Source: Caecitellus pseudoparvulus
Taxonomy: Eukaryota; Bigyra: Bicosoecida
Assembly: GCA_965644315.1 (NCBI GenBank)
Contig: CBFFRQ010000056.1
Coordinates: 434,001 to 498,000 of the forward strand
Reading direction: 5' to 3'
Length of the DNA stretch: 64,000 nucleotides
Translations under genes and position numbers: made by a program
Notes under the pieces: model-generated
What the model saw: only the letters and a program-made list of their open reading frames with translations
What the model was told of the DNA's origin: nothing
The model's database searches: none
In this document: one piece after another, positions 41,641 to 52,874 of the stretch
Numbering within the stretch: position 1 is the first letter of the stretch
Layout of the letters: every line of letters starts with the position of its first letter

Positions 41641-43851
41641 TTAATCACCAGCCAGCTGCTTCCGGCATCGCTCATCCCCGTACTTTTGCCTGTATGCTGC
41701 AAGCAAGTGCGCAAAGGAGCCGCCACGGGGCGCTACTTCGCTGCTTGGCTCGTGCCTGGGGACGTACGCAGCTTTGCGGGCAGGCGAAGGAGCAGGAGGC
41801 TTGCGTGCGGCTGGTGTCGCAGGTTTGGCAGAACCACGGCTGATGTCACGTCGACGTGGCGAGTGCAGGGCCGCGTCTATGTCCAGAAGTTTGCCCCGAA
41901 TGCAGGGTGTGGCAGATGCAGCGAAGGCGGTGAGCGAGGCCTCGGCACCCACCAGCAGCGCCGGTTCCCTGTGTGGAAGTCGCGAAGCAGGAAGCCCAAC
42001 GTGATGTTCACGCACTGCACTAGCGGGTGCTCTGCGGGCCCGGTCCACGACTATGGAACAGGACTGCTTTGCTACCGAACCAGTTTGCCTAGCCTGCCCC
42101 GGTTGAGCGGCGTCGGCACTGCGTTCGCGCTGCCTGTGTCTCCACGCGACCTGCAGCGCCGGCCCAGCAGGGGCAAATTTCAGCGGCACAGCGGCGATGG
42201 ATCGCCCCAGGCACGCGACGGCGCTGGACACGGCGGCCCCCCACGCGCCCCACTCGACATCCGAAGCGTCCCCGCGAAACGACACTGTTTGCTGGCAAAA
42301 CCACACCTGCCGCACTATGGGCGCGGACTGCAGCACGCCTGCGCTGGCATCCACCAGGCACCTGCACGGCGACCTCCGCCTGGCTTGGGCGGAGCTCCTT
42401 TGGTGCAGAGCGGTGGAGCCCTCGGCACGTCCCCCCGTCGTGCTATTGATGAGTTCCTCGCAGAAGGCTCGCTGGCTGTCACGCAGCCAGTGCAGGTCTG
42501 CCTGCGACAAGGCGCCGGCAGGGGTGTCTGCCGCCCACACGTGGCTGGTGGTGACGGCGATGACCAGCGCGCCGCCCTGTGCTGGAGAAGAGTGGCCGTC
42601 TGACCCCGGAAAAGGCTCAAGGCGCACGGCTAGTTGACACGGCTGGGCCGCGTGGCACTCCCGCACCGCCTCAAGAAGCCCCGGCAACCGGCCCTGTGAC
42701 GTGACAGGAACCGTGCCGCTTGTGCTGTCCCACTGCAAAGCCGGGCCGTGAAGTGGCACGAAGCGTGCCAGAGGATCAGCTTCCCGGTGCCCGAAGGAGG
42801 CGCTGGCCCCCACGAGCAGCTTGCCGTGCCAGGCGTGCAGGAGTTCCCGCATGCATGCTATGAGGATGCCATCCTCCCCGAACAGTGGAGCGGCGCGGTG
42901 GCCACCCGGGGGCGGCGGCAGGACATCTGCGCAGTGCAGCACACCTTGAGCGCCCCCCGCAACACTCAAGCAGAGCGGTGCAACACACTCCAAGAAGGCG
43001 CGGCCGGGACTGTGGAGTGCTGACGTGAAGTTTGGGCGAAGGGAGCTGGCTTGCCGCGCGACTCCGCGCATCCCGCCCCATCGCAGCTGCAGTGCACCAT
43101 CAGCACAGCGCTTCGCACTGGACATACAGGCACTGCTGTCCCTGCTCCAAATCGGTGCTGGGTGCAGGTATACGTAAGTGTTGAGCAGGCCACGAGCATG
43201 GGACACCTCCACCTGCAGGGCAGCCCGGTCCGCCTCTGCAGCCAGGACTGCAGACGCGGCAGACTCAGTCCATGCTTGCGAGGCCGCAATGGTTTCACCA
43301 AGGGAGTTCACTCGTTCCTGGACAGCTCTCACAGCGGCACTGAGCTCCGCAGCCGCGGCACTTGCGGGCGGGCCAGGCGAGGCCACCGGAAGTGAAAGGC
43401 GGCGGGGTTCGTCTGCTGCAACCGCAGCGTCAGCTTGCTGAGAGCAGACGATCGGCGAACTTTCCGCAAGCCGAGTTTCGGAGGTTCCTAGCAAAGGAAT
43501 GCTGACGCTGAGGCTCTCGCGCTGGACGCAAGGGGAGGTGGAGCGGGGTCCAGGAGCAGGGCTGCCGAGCACCAGCTGAAAAGGGTGCTGCCTCGCTGCC
43601 AGCTTCAAGTCACGAAAGGACTCCTTGCACGCTGAAAAGGGCATTCGCGTGAAGTCATGGAGCACCTCACCGTCTATGGTTTCTGCACGAAGCAGCACTG
43701 CGCCAGGTTGCACCCCTGCCCCAGGTTCATGCAGGTTGGAAGCACATGCTGCGACGCAAGCGCCATTGGAACACCTTCCTCTGGATGAGAGGGATATTCC
43801 CACCTGGTCATGCTGCACAATGAGCCGCGTCTCGTGCGTGAGCAGGTCCAT
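41641..43851 (-). CDS. PDZ-like domain protein, 736 residues
   Basis: Starts MDLLTHETRL at 43851, one exon. Residues ~10-95 resemble a divergent PDZ domain: QVGISLSSRG, GACVAACASN, PGAGVQPGAVLLRA, then MPFSACKESFRDLKLA and FQLVLGSP, matching the beta-strand and helix order of PDZ folds. Residues ~170-230 form a short coiled coil. A second, cysteine-containing globular region follows (about 300-560), then a basic, Pro-rich tail ending SFAHLLAAYRQKYGDERC. There is no membrane segment. PDZ domains bind C-terminal peptides, so a scaffold role is likely; the rest is unrecognised. It lies 122 bp upstream of the APC2 stop codon on the same strand. Confidence 0.65.
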   Translation of the reverse strand: MDLLTHETRLIVQHDQVGISLSSRGRCSNGACVAACASNLHEPGAGVQPGAVLLRAETIDGEVLHDFTRMPFSACKESFRDLKLAARQHPFQLVLGSPAPGPRSTSPCVQRESLSVSIPLLGTSETRLAESSPIVCSQQADAAVAADEPRRLSLPVASPGPPASAAAAELSAAVRAVQERVNSLGETIAASQAWTESAASAVLAAEADRAALQVEVSHARGLLNTYVYLHPAPIWSRDSSACMSSAKRCADGALQLRWGGMRGVARQASSLRPNFTSALHSPGRAFLECVAPLCLSVAGGAQGVLHCADVLPPPPGGHRAAPLFGEDGILIACMRELLHAWHGKLLVGASASFGHREADPLARFVPLHGPALQWDSTSGTVPVTSQGRLPGLLEAVRECHAAQPCQLAVRLEPFPGSDGHSSPAQGGALVIAVTTSHVWAADTPAGALSQADLHWLRDSQRAFCEELINSTTGGRAEGSTALHQRSSAQARRRSPCRCLVDASAGVLQSAPIVRQVWFCQQTVSFRGDASDVEWGAWGAAVSSAVACLGRSIAAVPLKFAPAGPALQVAWRHRQRERSADAAQPGQARQTGSVAKQSCSIVVDRARRAPASAVREHHVGLPASRLPHREPALLVGAEASLTAFAASATPCIRGKLLDIDAALHSPRRRDISRGSAKPATPAARKPPAPSPARKAAYVPRHEPSSEVAPRGGSFAHLLAAYRQKYGDERCRKQLAGD

Positions 43852-43973
43852 GGGGGAAAGTCACCGCTGAGCAACGCAGGCGAAACGCAGCTTCCTGCAA
43901 CGCTTCGTGGCGTGGCTGGTCGAGCAGAGAGCAGTTTGGGCCAAGGTGAGGCTTGCAGATGGAAAAACAAACT

Positions 43974-46495
43974 TCATTCGACGAGGGAGTATCCAGCCGT
44001 GTCCAGGGTGAGCTTGCCACTCTTGACCAAGCTGCGCAGGAATGCCCGCAATTCGTCTTGGGAGAATTGGTCTGTGCAAGGGGGTGTGCGGCGTGCCTGG
44101 TGCGAGGCATGCGATGGACAGAGAGTAGGGGGCTCCGTCTTGGCACGTACAGGCACTGCTGTCCATGGATAAGAACATTTTGAGGTTGTTGTGGATGCTG
44201 GCCAGGGGCAGCGTGCCCATGTTGCGCAGCATGCCCTCCACAAACTGCTCGCACACAGACATGTGCTGCATGGTCTCTGCATCAAGCTCGTCTTCGTCCT
44301 CTTCACCCGCGGCGGCGGCGGCAGCGGGAGCCGCGTCATGGGCTCGTGCAGGGCGCAGGGTGCCCCCCTCGCCCGCCCCGTCCAACACCAACACGCCAGC
44401 TCGAAGCCACACGCCTGCCAGCTTCGCCACCGTGGCGGCCTGCAGCGCCATGCTGGAGGCGATGGCACCCACCTCCATGCCCTGCTCCTGCTCACCTGCA
44501 AACATGAGCACAGACGCCTCCAATGGGGACGCCTGCACGGTCAGGGGCTCACTATGTCCTGCCGGTGTCACACGCAGGCGCATGCGGCCCAGGTGGTGCT
44601 GCCACCGCAGGTGCCGCGGCGCCTTCAGCCGCTCGTACGCCTTTGTGTACGCTTGGACATGGACGGCCAAGGATGGGTGTAGTCTGGGTGCGGGGGGGGG
44701 CACGGAGTGGTCGTCCTCCGGCGCCTGCACTGGCTGCCCCGCCCCATCCACCACCGTGGGCCCTCGCCTCAGCGCCGGCCAGTAGTGCTCTGACAGCAGC
44801 TTGGGGCCGAAGTGGGGCAAGGTGTCGCTGGGCTGCAAGGCCTGTTCTGCCTCCTGCACCGTGGCAGTGCTGCGTTTGGACTCAGCGATGTCCATGAGCA
44901 TGACTTCAGCCTCGTGCATGACGGCGCCGCCGAATCGCACCTTGAGCAACTCCAAGGTGCCCACCTCCGCCTCCACGTCGTAGCCGTGCGCAGACAGCAC
45001 CCGCTTGCGCAGCTGGGACCGGAACTCCGTCGCAAACACCTCCGGCGAGCCGTACAGCGCGATGAGGGTGGCCATGAGGTCGCCGCTGGCCGACGCACGC
45101 ACGCCGTCTGTAAGGTGGTCCCGGCTGTCTGGCTGCCACAGGCCCGCGTGCATGGCAGGCGCCGCCTGCGCCAGGGCCTCCCGCACCCAACGTGCCTCCC
45201 AGCCGGTGGCCGGCAGGCTCAGGGCCAGCACTGCAGGCCCCTTGCGGGTGAGGGGGGCAGGGAGGGGGCCGGCCTGCCCCCCGGGCCTGGCGAAGGCTGC
45301 GTCCTCCCGTGTCAGGGCGCCAGGCAGCGCGCCGCTGGTTTTGGGAGCTGCAGCCTGCAGGGCGCGTCGCAGCTCGGCTGCTGCCTCCCCTGGCGCGCTC
45401 TCAGCGCTGAGGGCACTGTCGTCCAGGCCGGGCGAGGAGGGGCTGGCTGTGAGGGCGGTGACGATACACTGCACTGTGTCAGCGCGGCCCCGGAGGTGGC
45501 GCTGGATGCAGGCAGTGGCCGTGTCTGCCACAATGCCCGAGGGGTCCACGTGCTGCAGTGCCTTGAGGGCCATGCTGTACACGTCCAGCACGGTGGGTGT
45601 GGGCACCGCCAAGCGCAAGAGGCGTGCTTGGAAGCAGCCCTCCACCTCCCGTGCGATGGCTTTGCGCAGGCTTGGCACCTGCTGCACGCACGTCCTCAAG
45701 GCCTGCAGCGTGGCCATGCACTCCGGCCACCCCTTGATGGCATCGAACGTACGAGGCAGGAGGCGCCTGCCCAGGCAGCGAAAGGCCGCCGTGCGCAGTG
45801 CGGCGGCGAGGCGGCCTGTAGAGCCCTGCACGGGCTGTGAGGAGCTCCACGTCCTGGCCGTCTGCGGCCACACGCACACTGGCGTGACCAAATCGGGGTT
45901 GGCGGCGTGCTGTGCCGATGCCGTGGCTGGACATGGCTCCTCGTGCACTGGTTGGGGCACGTCGGGCAGCATGTCACACAGGTAGGGCAGGGCAGTCGAA
46001 TCCAGCCAGGCGCCCAGCTGGTCAGCCACACCATCCTTGACCTCACTGTCACCGTCCCCAACGAACTCGTCGACGATGGACTGCACCGCTGTGCAGCTGC
46101 CTTCTTGCACTGCCGCCTGCAAGCTTGGGCCGTCTCGCACCACCGTGGCAGCTGCCGCCACACACTGCTGCAGTGCGGACAAGGGGGGCGGCAAGGGAGC
46201 ACCGGGTGGTTGTCTGCTTAGTTCACGGAGGCTGTGCTCTGCGCAGACCCGCGCGGCTTCCAGCACAGCCTGCGTACGGGGGGGCGGTGTGTGCTGGATG
46301 GCGTTACGGCCGAAACGCTCAATGGCGCACCTTTTGCAATGGGTGGTTCCCTCCCTGAGGCCATTCCCGGCTGCTGAGGGCGTGCAGCAGCTCAACCACA
46401 CAGCTGTGATCATGCACCGCCTCGACCACGCCCTCTGCAGCTGTGACCGCCCCACGGCACTCGTCTTGCTGCTGGGCAAAGGCGACCAGATCCAT
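43974..46495 (-). CDS. APC2: Anaphase-promoting complex subunit 2 (cullin-like)
   Basis: Three exons join in frame: 46495-46331 (MDLVAFAQQQ), 46269-44157 and 44071-43974, giving 791 residues, close to the ~820 of animal APC2. Donors are GTGCGC and GTGCCT, acceptors CAG. APC2 is the cullin scaffold of the APC/C ubiquitin ligase that drives mitotic exit. The cullin homology is clear: DLMATLIALYGSPEVFATEF, VGTLELLKVRFGGAVMHEAEVMLMDIAES, then HYWPALRR and LRWQHHLGRMRLRV. At the C-terminus the winged-helix APC2 domain is interrupted by the last intron: LASIHNNLKMFLSMDS joins QFSQDELRAFLRSL and ends DTAGYSLVE. Without splicing, a spurious read-through C-terminus would result. The start lies about 1 kb from the divergent membrane-protein gene. 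Confidence 0.92.
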
Positions 46496-47517
46496 GTCCG
46501 TGGTTCGCCGCCGCACCGGTCGAAGCTGGCAGTGGTGGTTGGGGGAGTTTCAGCCGGCACAAGCCCTGGGGCGGGTGGTGACTCTGTCTCACCATGGCCA
46601 TTGTGCACAGCATTCGTCGTTGTGTTCGCCTTGCCGCGCTGCCTGCGTGCGGCCGGGCTGCGCTTCTCTCTCCCGCTGCTATGTTGCGCGTGCACATGAC
46701 TGCTTCCCGTGTCTGGGGTCCACCGGGCAGTCTGGCCAGACAGGGCACCTCCTGCCCCCTCCCAAGGCGCACTGATGCACCCCACCTCCAGCAGGTTGCC
46801 TCAAGGCGCCCCACGGGCCGTGTTTCGGAGGCTGTCGCCGTCTCGGCAGAGATGCTGCCACCACATCCTCCGCAGCTGCGTTGCCGCCCCAGCCCAGCCC
46901 GCTGTGCCACCAAGAGCATGGTAGGACGTGCCCGAAGTCCTCACTTTGTTCCTGTTCCGCACATGTGCGTATCTGGCCGAGCACGCGAGGCTGGGGCGCA
47001 GGCACAGCTTGGCGTGGTTGCAGCATTGTAGCAGGAAACGCTGCTGGCCAGCTCAGCAACCGGCCACGCTTGCCTTGAAACCCCTCAGCAACGCCTCTGC
47101 AGCGCGCCGCCGCGCGGCGGCCACCTGTGCCGAGGTCAAGGCCGAGTCACTGCCCCACCCCTGAGGATGCTCAGCCGCTATTGCCATGCTTTTGGGGCAG
47201 TCCGCGTTGGAATGGGCGTGGAATGAGCATTTGGCGGGCCAGCTGCAGCTGAACCTTGAGCCACAGCGTCGCCCCCGCCTCAATTCCAACTCTCCTCCAG
47301 CCGTGTCCGCACCTTGCGCTGCGCAGGAAGTGCAAGGGCGACCACTTCAGCCACCACCACCAGCTGCACCGCGCCCAGTCCCACCTGGCACGTAGCCTGG
47401 TGGGGAGGCGCCTTGGGAGCAGCGTCGGGCCGAGGTTGGTGCAGTGCCTTTCAGTGACAGACGGCCCCTTGCGGCTTTCGGTTGGGCCTTCGCACGCCTC
47501 ATTCGTTGAAGAGCAAG
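46496..47517. other. About 1 kb divergent intergenic region
   Basis: Between the start of APC2 (minus) and membrane family member 2 (plus). Open frames here have no recognisable domain. It must hold two promoters; no TATA box or repeat stands out. Confidence 0.35.
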
Positions 47518-50025
47518 ATGAAGAAGGCAACGACGCTGTACTATGCCGGAAACTCGCCGGGCGTCCTGCTGTGGATGACCATGTGAGTGGGAGTGAATGC
47601 CGTCGCCCCGCAGAGGCACGTCGCTGCCACCGCGCCTCTCATGCCCTCCAATCCGCGCCAGGTGGCACACTGTCGAGTTGAAGCTGCTCACACTGGGCTT
47701 GGGATTGCTCGCCACAGTGGCGGTGATCAGCCAGCTTGGGTACAACAACACGATGTGGGGGCTGGCCGGTGCGTGGCTGGCGCTTGCACAGAGGGACGCT
47801 GATGGCGGCATTTCCCCCGCCGCCGCATCGGCCACCAACCTGGCCTGCTCACTCGGCGCTCAGCATCCCTCCTGCGCTCCCGCCGCGCAGTTTCGAAAGG
47901 CATCAACGTGACTGCCAACTCCACCATGTCATACGGCTTCCGAGAGGGCCTGCTGGCGTCTGACAACCCCCTGGGGGAGCCGTACATCTGGTATGCCTGG
48001 ATTCACTTCGGCTGGTCCAGCGCCTTTTCCGGCATCGCGCTCACCTCCCTCATTACGCTGCACTACGCCAACTTCAAGCTCGTGCGCTGTGACCGACTGC
48101 TGTACACTGCCCTGTCAGGGGTGGTGCCCACCCTCGTGGTGTTCTTGGCATTTTTCTACTTGTTTGCCATCACCGGCGGGACGGGGGGGCGCAACCTCGT
48201 CACGCTGTACCTCATCTGTGCCTTCTTCGTGCAAGTCATCCCAGCCTTCGTGACGCCCTACGTGTACAAGCCCATCTTGCGGGATCTGCTGTACAGCCCC
48301 ATCAAGCTGTCCATCCTGTCCATCGTGCTCACCGTCATCGTGGCCCTGGTGGTGCTGGACGTCATCACGCCCATCTTCGCCAACAGCTCCAGCCTCACCC
48401 GCATCCTCATCCGCCTGGTGGCCTTCCCCCTCCTCATCGAGCTGCCCGCCGGCGCAGTGCGCACGGCTGCTCGCTTCTGGATGAAGGAGGACTTCCCCCT
48501 GGACCGCGTCCTGACGGCCCTCCTGGGCCCCGTCGTCCTCTCCTCCATGGTGGGCCGCTTCCTGGCCACCAACATGGAGACGGTGTGGGAGACCATCGGC
48601 GTCTCCGTCCTCCTCTCCGCCATCGAGCTGCTGCTGCGGGTGACCATGCTGCTGCGGGATGACTTCTACGTGCAGTGCTGCGGCCGCCCCTGTGGCGGCA
48701 AGTCTGCCAAACGCAAGAAGGGCCGCTCAGAGAACAGGGCCTGGGTGCAGTTCATGCTGTTCGAGACCATTTTCGAGGACGTGGGCATCTTCCTGTCCCT
48801 GCCCGTGGCGCTCATTTTCCGCATCCCACCCATCCCCGGTGGCACGCCGCTGCCTGTCTGGGACGTCATCATTCGCGTGCTGATTCAGGTCGCCATCGAG
48901 ACCCTGACTGACATTTGCTACGCCCTGGGGTACTACTTCATGGTGTCCTGCTGCGGTGTGCGGTACAACGCCATCACGCCCGTGGAGATGCGCAACCGCC
49001 GGCGCACCACCATGATGCGCTTCAGCGAGAACCGCCGCTTCCTCTTCCTGCCCAAGTCCGTGCGCAAGCTGGCCCGCAAGAGCACTGGGGGCGCCTCCTC
49101 CGCCATGTCCTCCTCCACGGACGACCAGTCTGGGCCCGGCGTGGACACGCCCAGCAAGGCCCTGTCCAAGAAGGTGTCCAGCTCCGTGCCCATGCTGGAC
49201 GACGCACCCCACTCCAGCGGGGCAGGCACGCCCGTGTCCGCTTCCACCCAGCCGCCTGCCCTGCAGGTCGAGACGGAGCTGGTCCGGGTCAAGGAGGGTA
49301 GTGCCTCCCCCACCGTGGCAGGCTCCATGACGCCTGGCCCGTCGGCACAGGGCCCGTCCATGCCAGAGGCACCAGGGGACCTGCCAGGCTTCTTCTCCTG
49401 CAGCCCGTGCTGCATGCGGGAGGACCACCCCTCCGCGGCCTTTGCCCGCAAGCAGCTGGCGGCGGAGCTGTACAAGGAGGTGCGGTGGGAGGACGAGTTC
49501 ATGTGGGAGCCGGTGCCGCTGGGGCTGGTGGCGTACCAGACCACCTGCAGCTCTGTGAACGTGCAGGAGCCGTCAGCCTACGGCGCACAGCTGGAGGACA
49601 CGCAGGACAAACGCCTGCGACGCGAGATCGCGCGTTCCAGTGGCTTCCCTGGCTCTGCGGTGTCTTCATACCAGAGCAGTGACGGCGCGTCAGCCGAGAC
49701 GCCTGCGGGGGCGGGCACGGTGGATGCAGAGGCTGGCCTGGCCTTCGACACGGCCATCGCCGCTGCCAACGGCACCGAGCCCGAGCAGAGCCTGGACGAC
49801 GGCTTCGACCCGTCCCTGTCCATGTTGCTCACGCTGCGCATGGAGCTGGTTGCCCTGCGCTTCCTGCGCGCGTGGGAGACCCGGTTCAAGTACTTCACGG
49901 TGATCCTGGCAATTGGCGCCTTTGGCGGCAGCCTGTACGTCATGCGGACATTTGTCGGGGGTCTGTGCCCATATGGTGATGCTGATGATCCCAGCACATG
50001 GATTTACGACTACTGCACCACGTAA
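47518..50025 (+). CDS. Multi-pass membrane protein family, member 2 (3 exons)
   Basis: Exons 47518-47582 (MKKATTLYYAGNSPGVLL), 47662-47768 and 47891-50025 join in frame to give 768 residues. About eleven hydrophobic segments are visible: one in exon 2 (ELKLLTLGLGLLATVAVI), nine in residues ~90-390, and one near the C-terminus. Conserved family landmarks: HYANFKLVRCDR, FVTPYVYKPIL, FPLLIELPAGAVR, VGRFLATNMETVWETIGVS, then the Cys loop QCCGRPCGGK, FETIFEDVGIFLSLPV, and RRTTMMRF. A ~230-residue Ser/Pro-rich cytosolic region follows. The end reads RFLRAWETRFKY, a last hydrophobic segment, and LCPYGDADDPSTWIYDYC. The family is not one I know. Only the first two introns are present, at the same positions and phases as in members 1 and 3. 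The stop is 41 bp from the stop of the convergent Sec1-family gene. Confidence 0.88.
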
Positions 50026-50066
50026 TGCACTGTGCATTGCCGCTCAGCCGTCCAGGGCAGACACCG

Positions 50067-52874
50067 TCACAGAGCGCGCAGCGCCAGGGCAGGGGGTGTG
50101 CTGGGCGGCGGCACCGGCACCACCCGCACCGGCACGTCCACTGCCCCCAGAATGGCCCACTCGGCAGGCACCAGCCCGCCCAAACACAAGACGGTGACGG
50201 GCCCCTCCGCGCCCAGTCGCTGCACACACTGCACGAGTTTCTTCAAGGCGGCTTGCCGGGCCTTGTCCTCGGCAGTGCTGGTCGTGCCCCCCCCCCGTCC
50301 TCCCAGGAGTGAGCCCAAGGCTGTGCCGCCCCAGGCGCCGAGGGAGGTGAGGCCCCCAAGCACACGCCCAGCAGCGTCACTGGCAGCCTGCTGCACGGCA
50401 TCCAACACGGAGCCACAGCGGTTGTCCAGGACGTGAGACAAGGTGCAAACTGCCGCATGCAGGGTGCGTGTTTGCACGTCTTGCGCGGAGGCTGGATCGA
50501 ACACGATGCGACGCCCCAATGCCACGGCGCCCAGGACACGTCCCAGAACGCGAGGACACGCCAGCAGGTCCTGAGGCGCACACGAGCCGTTCAGGGGAGG
50601 CATGGGCCCATGCACTGCGCCGAGAGGGTGCGGCGTGCCCCCTGCCAGTGCTGGCAGCAGGCGAGCCGACCCGGCTTCCCGGACCCGGCGCACCAGGCGC
50701 ACTGTCGCCCGGTGAACGGCGCCCTTGTCCAGGCAGGTGTCCAGCCCGCGTGCTGGCTGCACTTCCGAGGGCAGCAGCACCCCCTGCGCCAACAGCTGCA
50801 GGGGAGCAGGATGCCGGGCCAGGGCGTCTGCCACAGCTAGCACCAGGGCCTCTTCCCCCACCAGTGGGGTGCCGGGGCCCACCAAGGCAGGCGCCAGGGC
50901 GGGGGGCAGGGGCATGGCCTTGCTGCCGTGTTCACCGGCAGCGCGCTGCGACGCCGCCACCGGCCCCAGCTGAGCATACGCCTCCTCCGCTAGCACCAGC
51001 GCCTCGGATAAGGACACACCCTGCTCCGCGCTGCCTGGTGCCAGCAGCGCTGCGAGGTCGGGCAGTGGTGCCACGCTGCCTCCTTCTGCTGCCAGGCCCA
51101 CCATCGCCGCCAGAGTCGGCAGCGTGGCGCGCGCGGCAGTGGAGGGCTCTCGAAGTGCCTCCCAGGCCTGCAGCAGCTGCTGCTGCAGGGCAGGCTGGCG
51201 TGCCACGGGGTGGGCCCAGCACGGCACATGCAGCAGCGCCACAATCGCACCAGCGGCCATGCACACTGCTGCGTGGACATCCGGGTCCAGGATGCCGCCG
51301 GCAACGGCGGCTGCGGCACAGAGGAGGTCCAAGGCGGCCTGGCGCCGCTCTGCATGTGGCTGCAGAGCGGAAGCTGCGGAATTCAGGCTGGCCAGAGGCA
51401 CACACACCCCCTCTTCTCCGGGCGTCGTGCGTACGGCAAGGACGGCGCGCCTGGAGGGGCACAACTGCACGTACACGTCACAGGCAGCGGCAACGTGGGC
51501 GTGGGCTTCCCCCCTCAGCCCCTGCAGCAGCAACAGCAACGCCTGCGCCCCGGTGGGGGTGCCCAGGCGCTGCATGTGCGCGGCTGCGGCGGCCCAGGCG
51601 GCTGACGGGGGCTGGTCCGTCCTGCGCCCCCAGCCCAGCCCGAGGGCGATGGCGTGGAACAACGCGGCTGCTGCAGAGAGAGACGTGTCGGTGGCCTTGA
51701 GCACGTCAAGAAGGGTCGGGGCGGTGTCCCCCAAGGCGGGCATGTCCGCTGGTGTGCTGTGGCGCACCGCCGCCTGGAAGGAGCCGTGCAGGGCACGGTG
51801 TCTGGCGACGGCGGCGGGCAGGCAGGGCGGCTCTAACGCCCCCGCCGCACCAGCTGGGTCCCACGTTCGGTCCAGGAGCAGGATGGCCCCTCCGGCCTCT
51901 GCAGGCTTGGGCTGGGGCGCATCCGCCACAGCCTCAGCGGCGATGTCCTCCACCTCCCGGGCCAACTCCTGCCCCATGCCTTCCAGCAACTCACGAGCAC
52001 TGTGCACGAGGGCCAGGCGCAGCGAGTTGAAGCCTGGCCACGTGCCCAGCAGGGCTTCCTGCCCAGACTCTGCCGCTGCGGCGGCAACAGCGGCAGGCAG
52101 CGTGGCCACAGGCGCCGCTGCGGCCGCCGCCTCCTGCTCAGACGCTACCACATGCCCCAGCAGGGAACTGGACCTCCCCAGCGCGAAGACCGGCTGCATA
52201 TCGGGCTCTGGGAGGGTTGCAGCCACCCAGGAGGCGGCCAGGCGCAGGCGCTGTCGCCAGGGACGCGGCATGTCGGATGAGTCCACCTCGCTCACGTGCT
52301 GGGGTGGCGGGGCGTCCGTCTCAGAGGGGAGGTCGCTCACCGCCAGGGGCCGTGGGAGGTCCTGCGCCGAAGCAGGCAGGGGCAGCACGCTCAGTGCCCC
52401 GGCAGGTGAAGGGAGCGTGGCTGGCGTTGCGGCAGTGAGGCCCGGCACATGCATGACGTGCAGGCGCTGAAGCGCCGCGAGGGCGAGGGCTGGAGGGAGG
52501 GTGTCGCCCTCCACATCTTCCTGTGCACATGATGGCGTGGCGATGCGTGCCATGATGCCCGCCAGCCGCTGCAGCGGCTGCAGGCAGTGCAGCGCTGCCA
52601 GGTGTTGGTTGGCCGACGCTGCCGTGGACACCAGCACGACACGGGGCGGCTTCAGCTCGCGAAGGGTATGCAGCAGGGCGCTCAGATGCACCCAAATATA
52701 AGAACTGTACACCACAACAGCGCTGCACCCCACCAGCTCCGTGGGGGGAGTGCCTCCCACTGGCAGGGTGGCATGCGGAAATTGCCCGTCCACACACCGC
52801 TCAGCTTCCCCCTCGCAGCCGGGGAACGGCAGCAGCACCAGTGTGCCGAGCTTGGCTGCTGCACTGGAATCCAT
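50067..52874 (-). CDS. Sec1/Munc18-family protein, SCFD2-like
   Basis: 935 residues in one exon, starting MDSSAAAKLG. Sec1-family features: an N-terminal domain (GCSAVVVYSSYIWVHLSALL, then RVVLVSTAASANQHLA), the hallmark AILLLDRTWDPAGAAG near residue 330, and a C-terminal segment TVLCLGGLVPAEWAIL, which corresponds to the family's (V/C)xGG(V/L)TxxE segment. The large Ala/Leu-rich helical middle is poorly conserved. Sec1/Munc18 proteins chaperone SNARE assembly; the SCFD2 branch is the least studied and is linked to Golgi traffic. I favour SCFD2 over VPS33 or SLY1 because of the divergent LDRTxD(P/L)xGAxG block, but a phylogeny is needed. It is convergent with membrane family member 2 and divergent from member 3. 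Confidence 0.68.
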   Translation of the reverse strand: MDSSAAAKLGTLVLLPFPGCEGEAERCVDGQFPHATLPVGGTPPTELVGCSAVVVYSSYIWVHLSALLHTLRELKPPRVVLVSTAASANQHLAALHCLQPLQRLAGIMARIATPSCAQEDVEGDTLPPALALAALQRLHVMHVPGLTAATPATLPSPAGALSVLPLPASAQDLPRPLAVSDLPSETDAPPPQHVSEVDSSDMPRPWRQRLRLAASWVAATLPEPDMQPVFALGRSSSLLGHVVASEQEAAAAAAPVATLPAAVAAAAAESGQEALLGTWPGFNSLRLALVHSARELLEGMGQELAREVEDIAAEAVADAPQPKPAEAGGAILLLDRTWDPAGAAGALEPPCLPAAVARHRALHGSFQAAVRHSTPADMPALGDTAPTLLDVLKATDTSLSAAAALFHAIALGLGWGRRTDQPPSAAWAAAAAHMQRLGTPTGAQALLLLLQGLRGEAHAHVAAACDVYVQLCPSRRAVLAVRTTPGEEGVCVPLASLNSAASALQPHAERRQAALDLLCAAAAVAGGILDPDVHAAVCMAAGAIVALLHVPCWAHPVARQPALQQQLLQAWEALREPSTAARATLPTLAAMVGLAAEGGSVAPLPDLAALLAPGSAEQGVSLSEALVLAEEAYAQLGPVAASQRAAGEHGSKAMPLPPALAPALVGPGTPLVGEEALVLAVADALARHPAPLQLLAQGVLLPSEVQPARGLDTCLDKGAVHRATVRLVRRVREAGSARLLPALAGGTPHPLGAVHGPMPPLNGSCAPQDLLACPRVLGRVLGAVALGRRIVFDPASAQDVQTRTLHAAVCTLSHVLDNRCGSVLDAVQQAASDAAGRVLGGLTSLGAWGGTALGSLLGGRGGGTTSTAEDKARQAALKKLVQCVQRLGAEGPVTVLCLGGLVPAEWAILGAVDVPVRVVPVPPPSTPPALALRAL

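Noticed and set aside
43861-44157. Unspliced read-through C-terminus of APC2 ending at 43861
   Set aside because: The spliced form restores the conserved APC2 winged-helix end (QFSQDELRAFL...GYSLVE); the read-through sequence is intron and out-of-frame exon.
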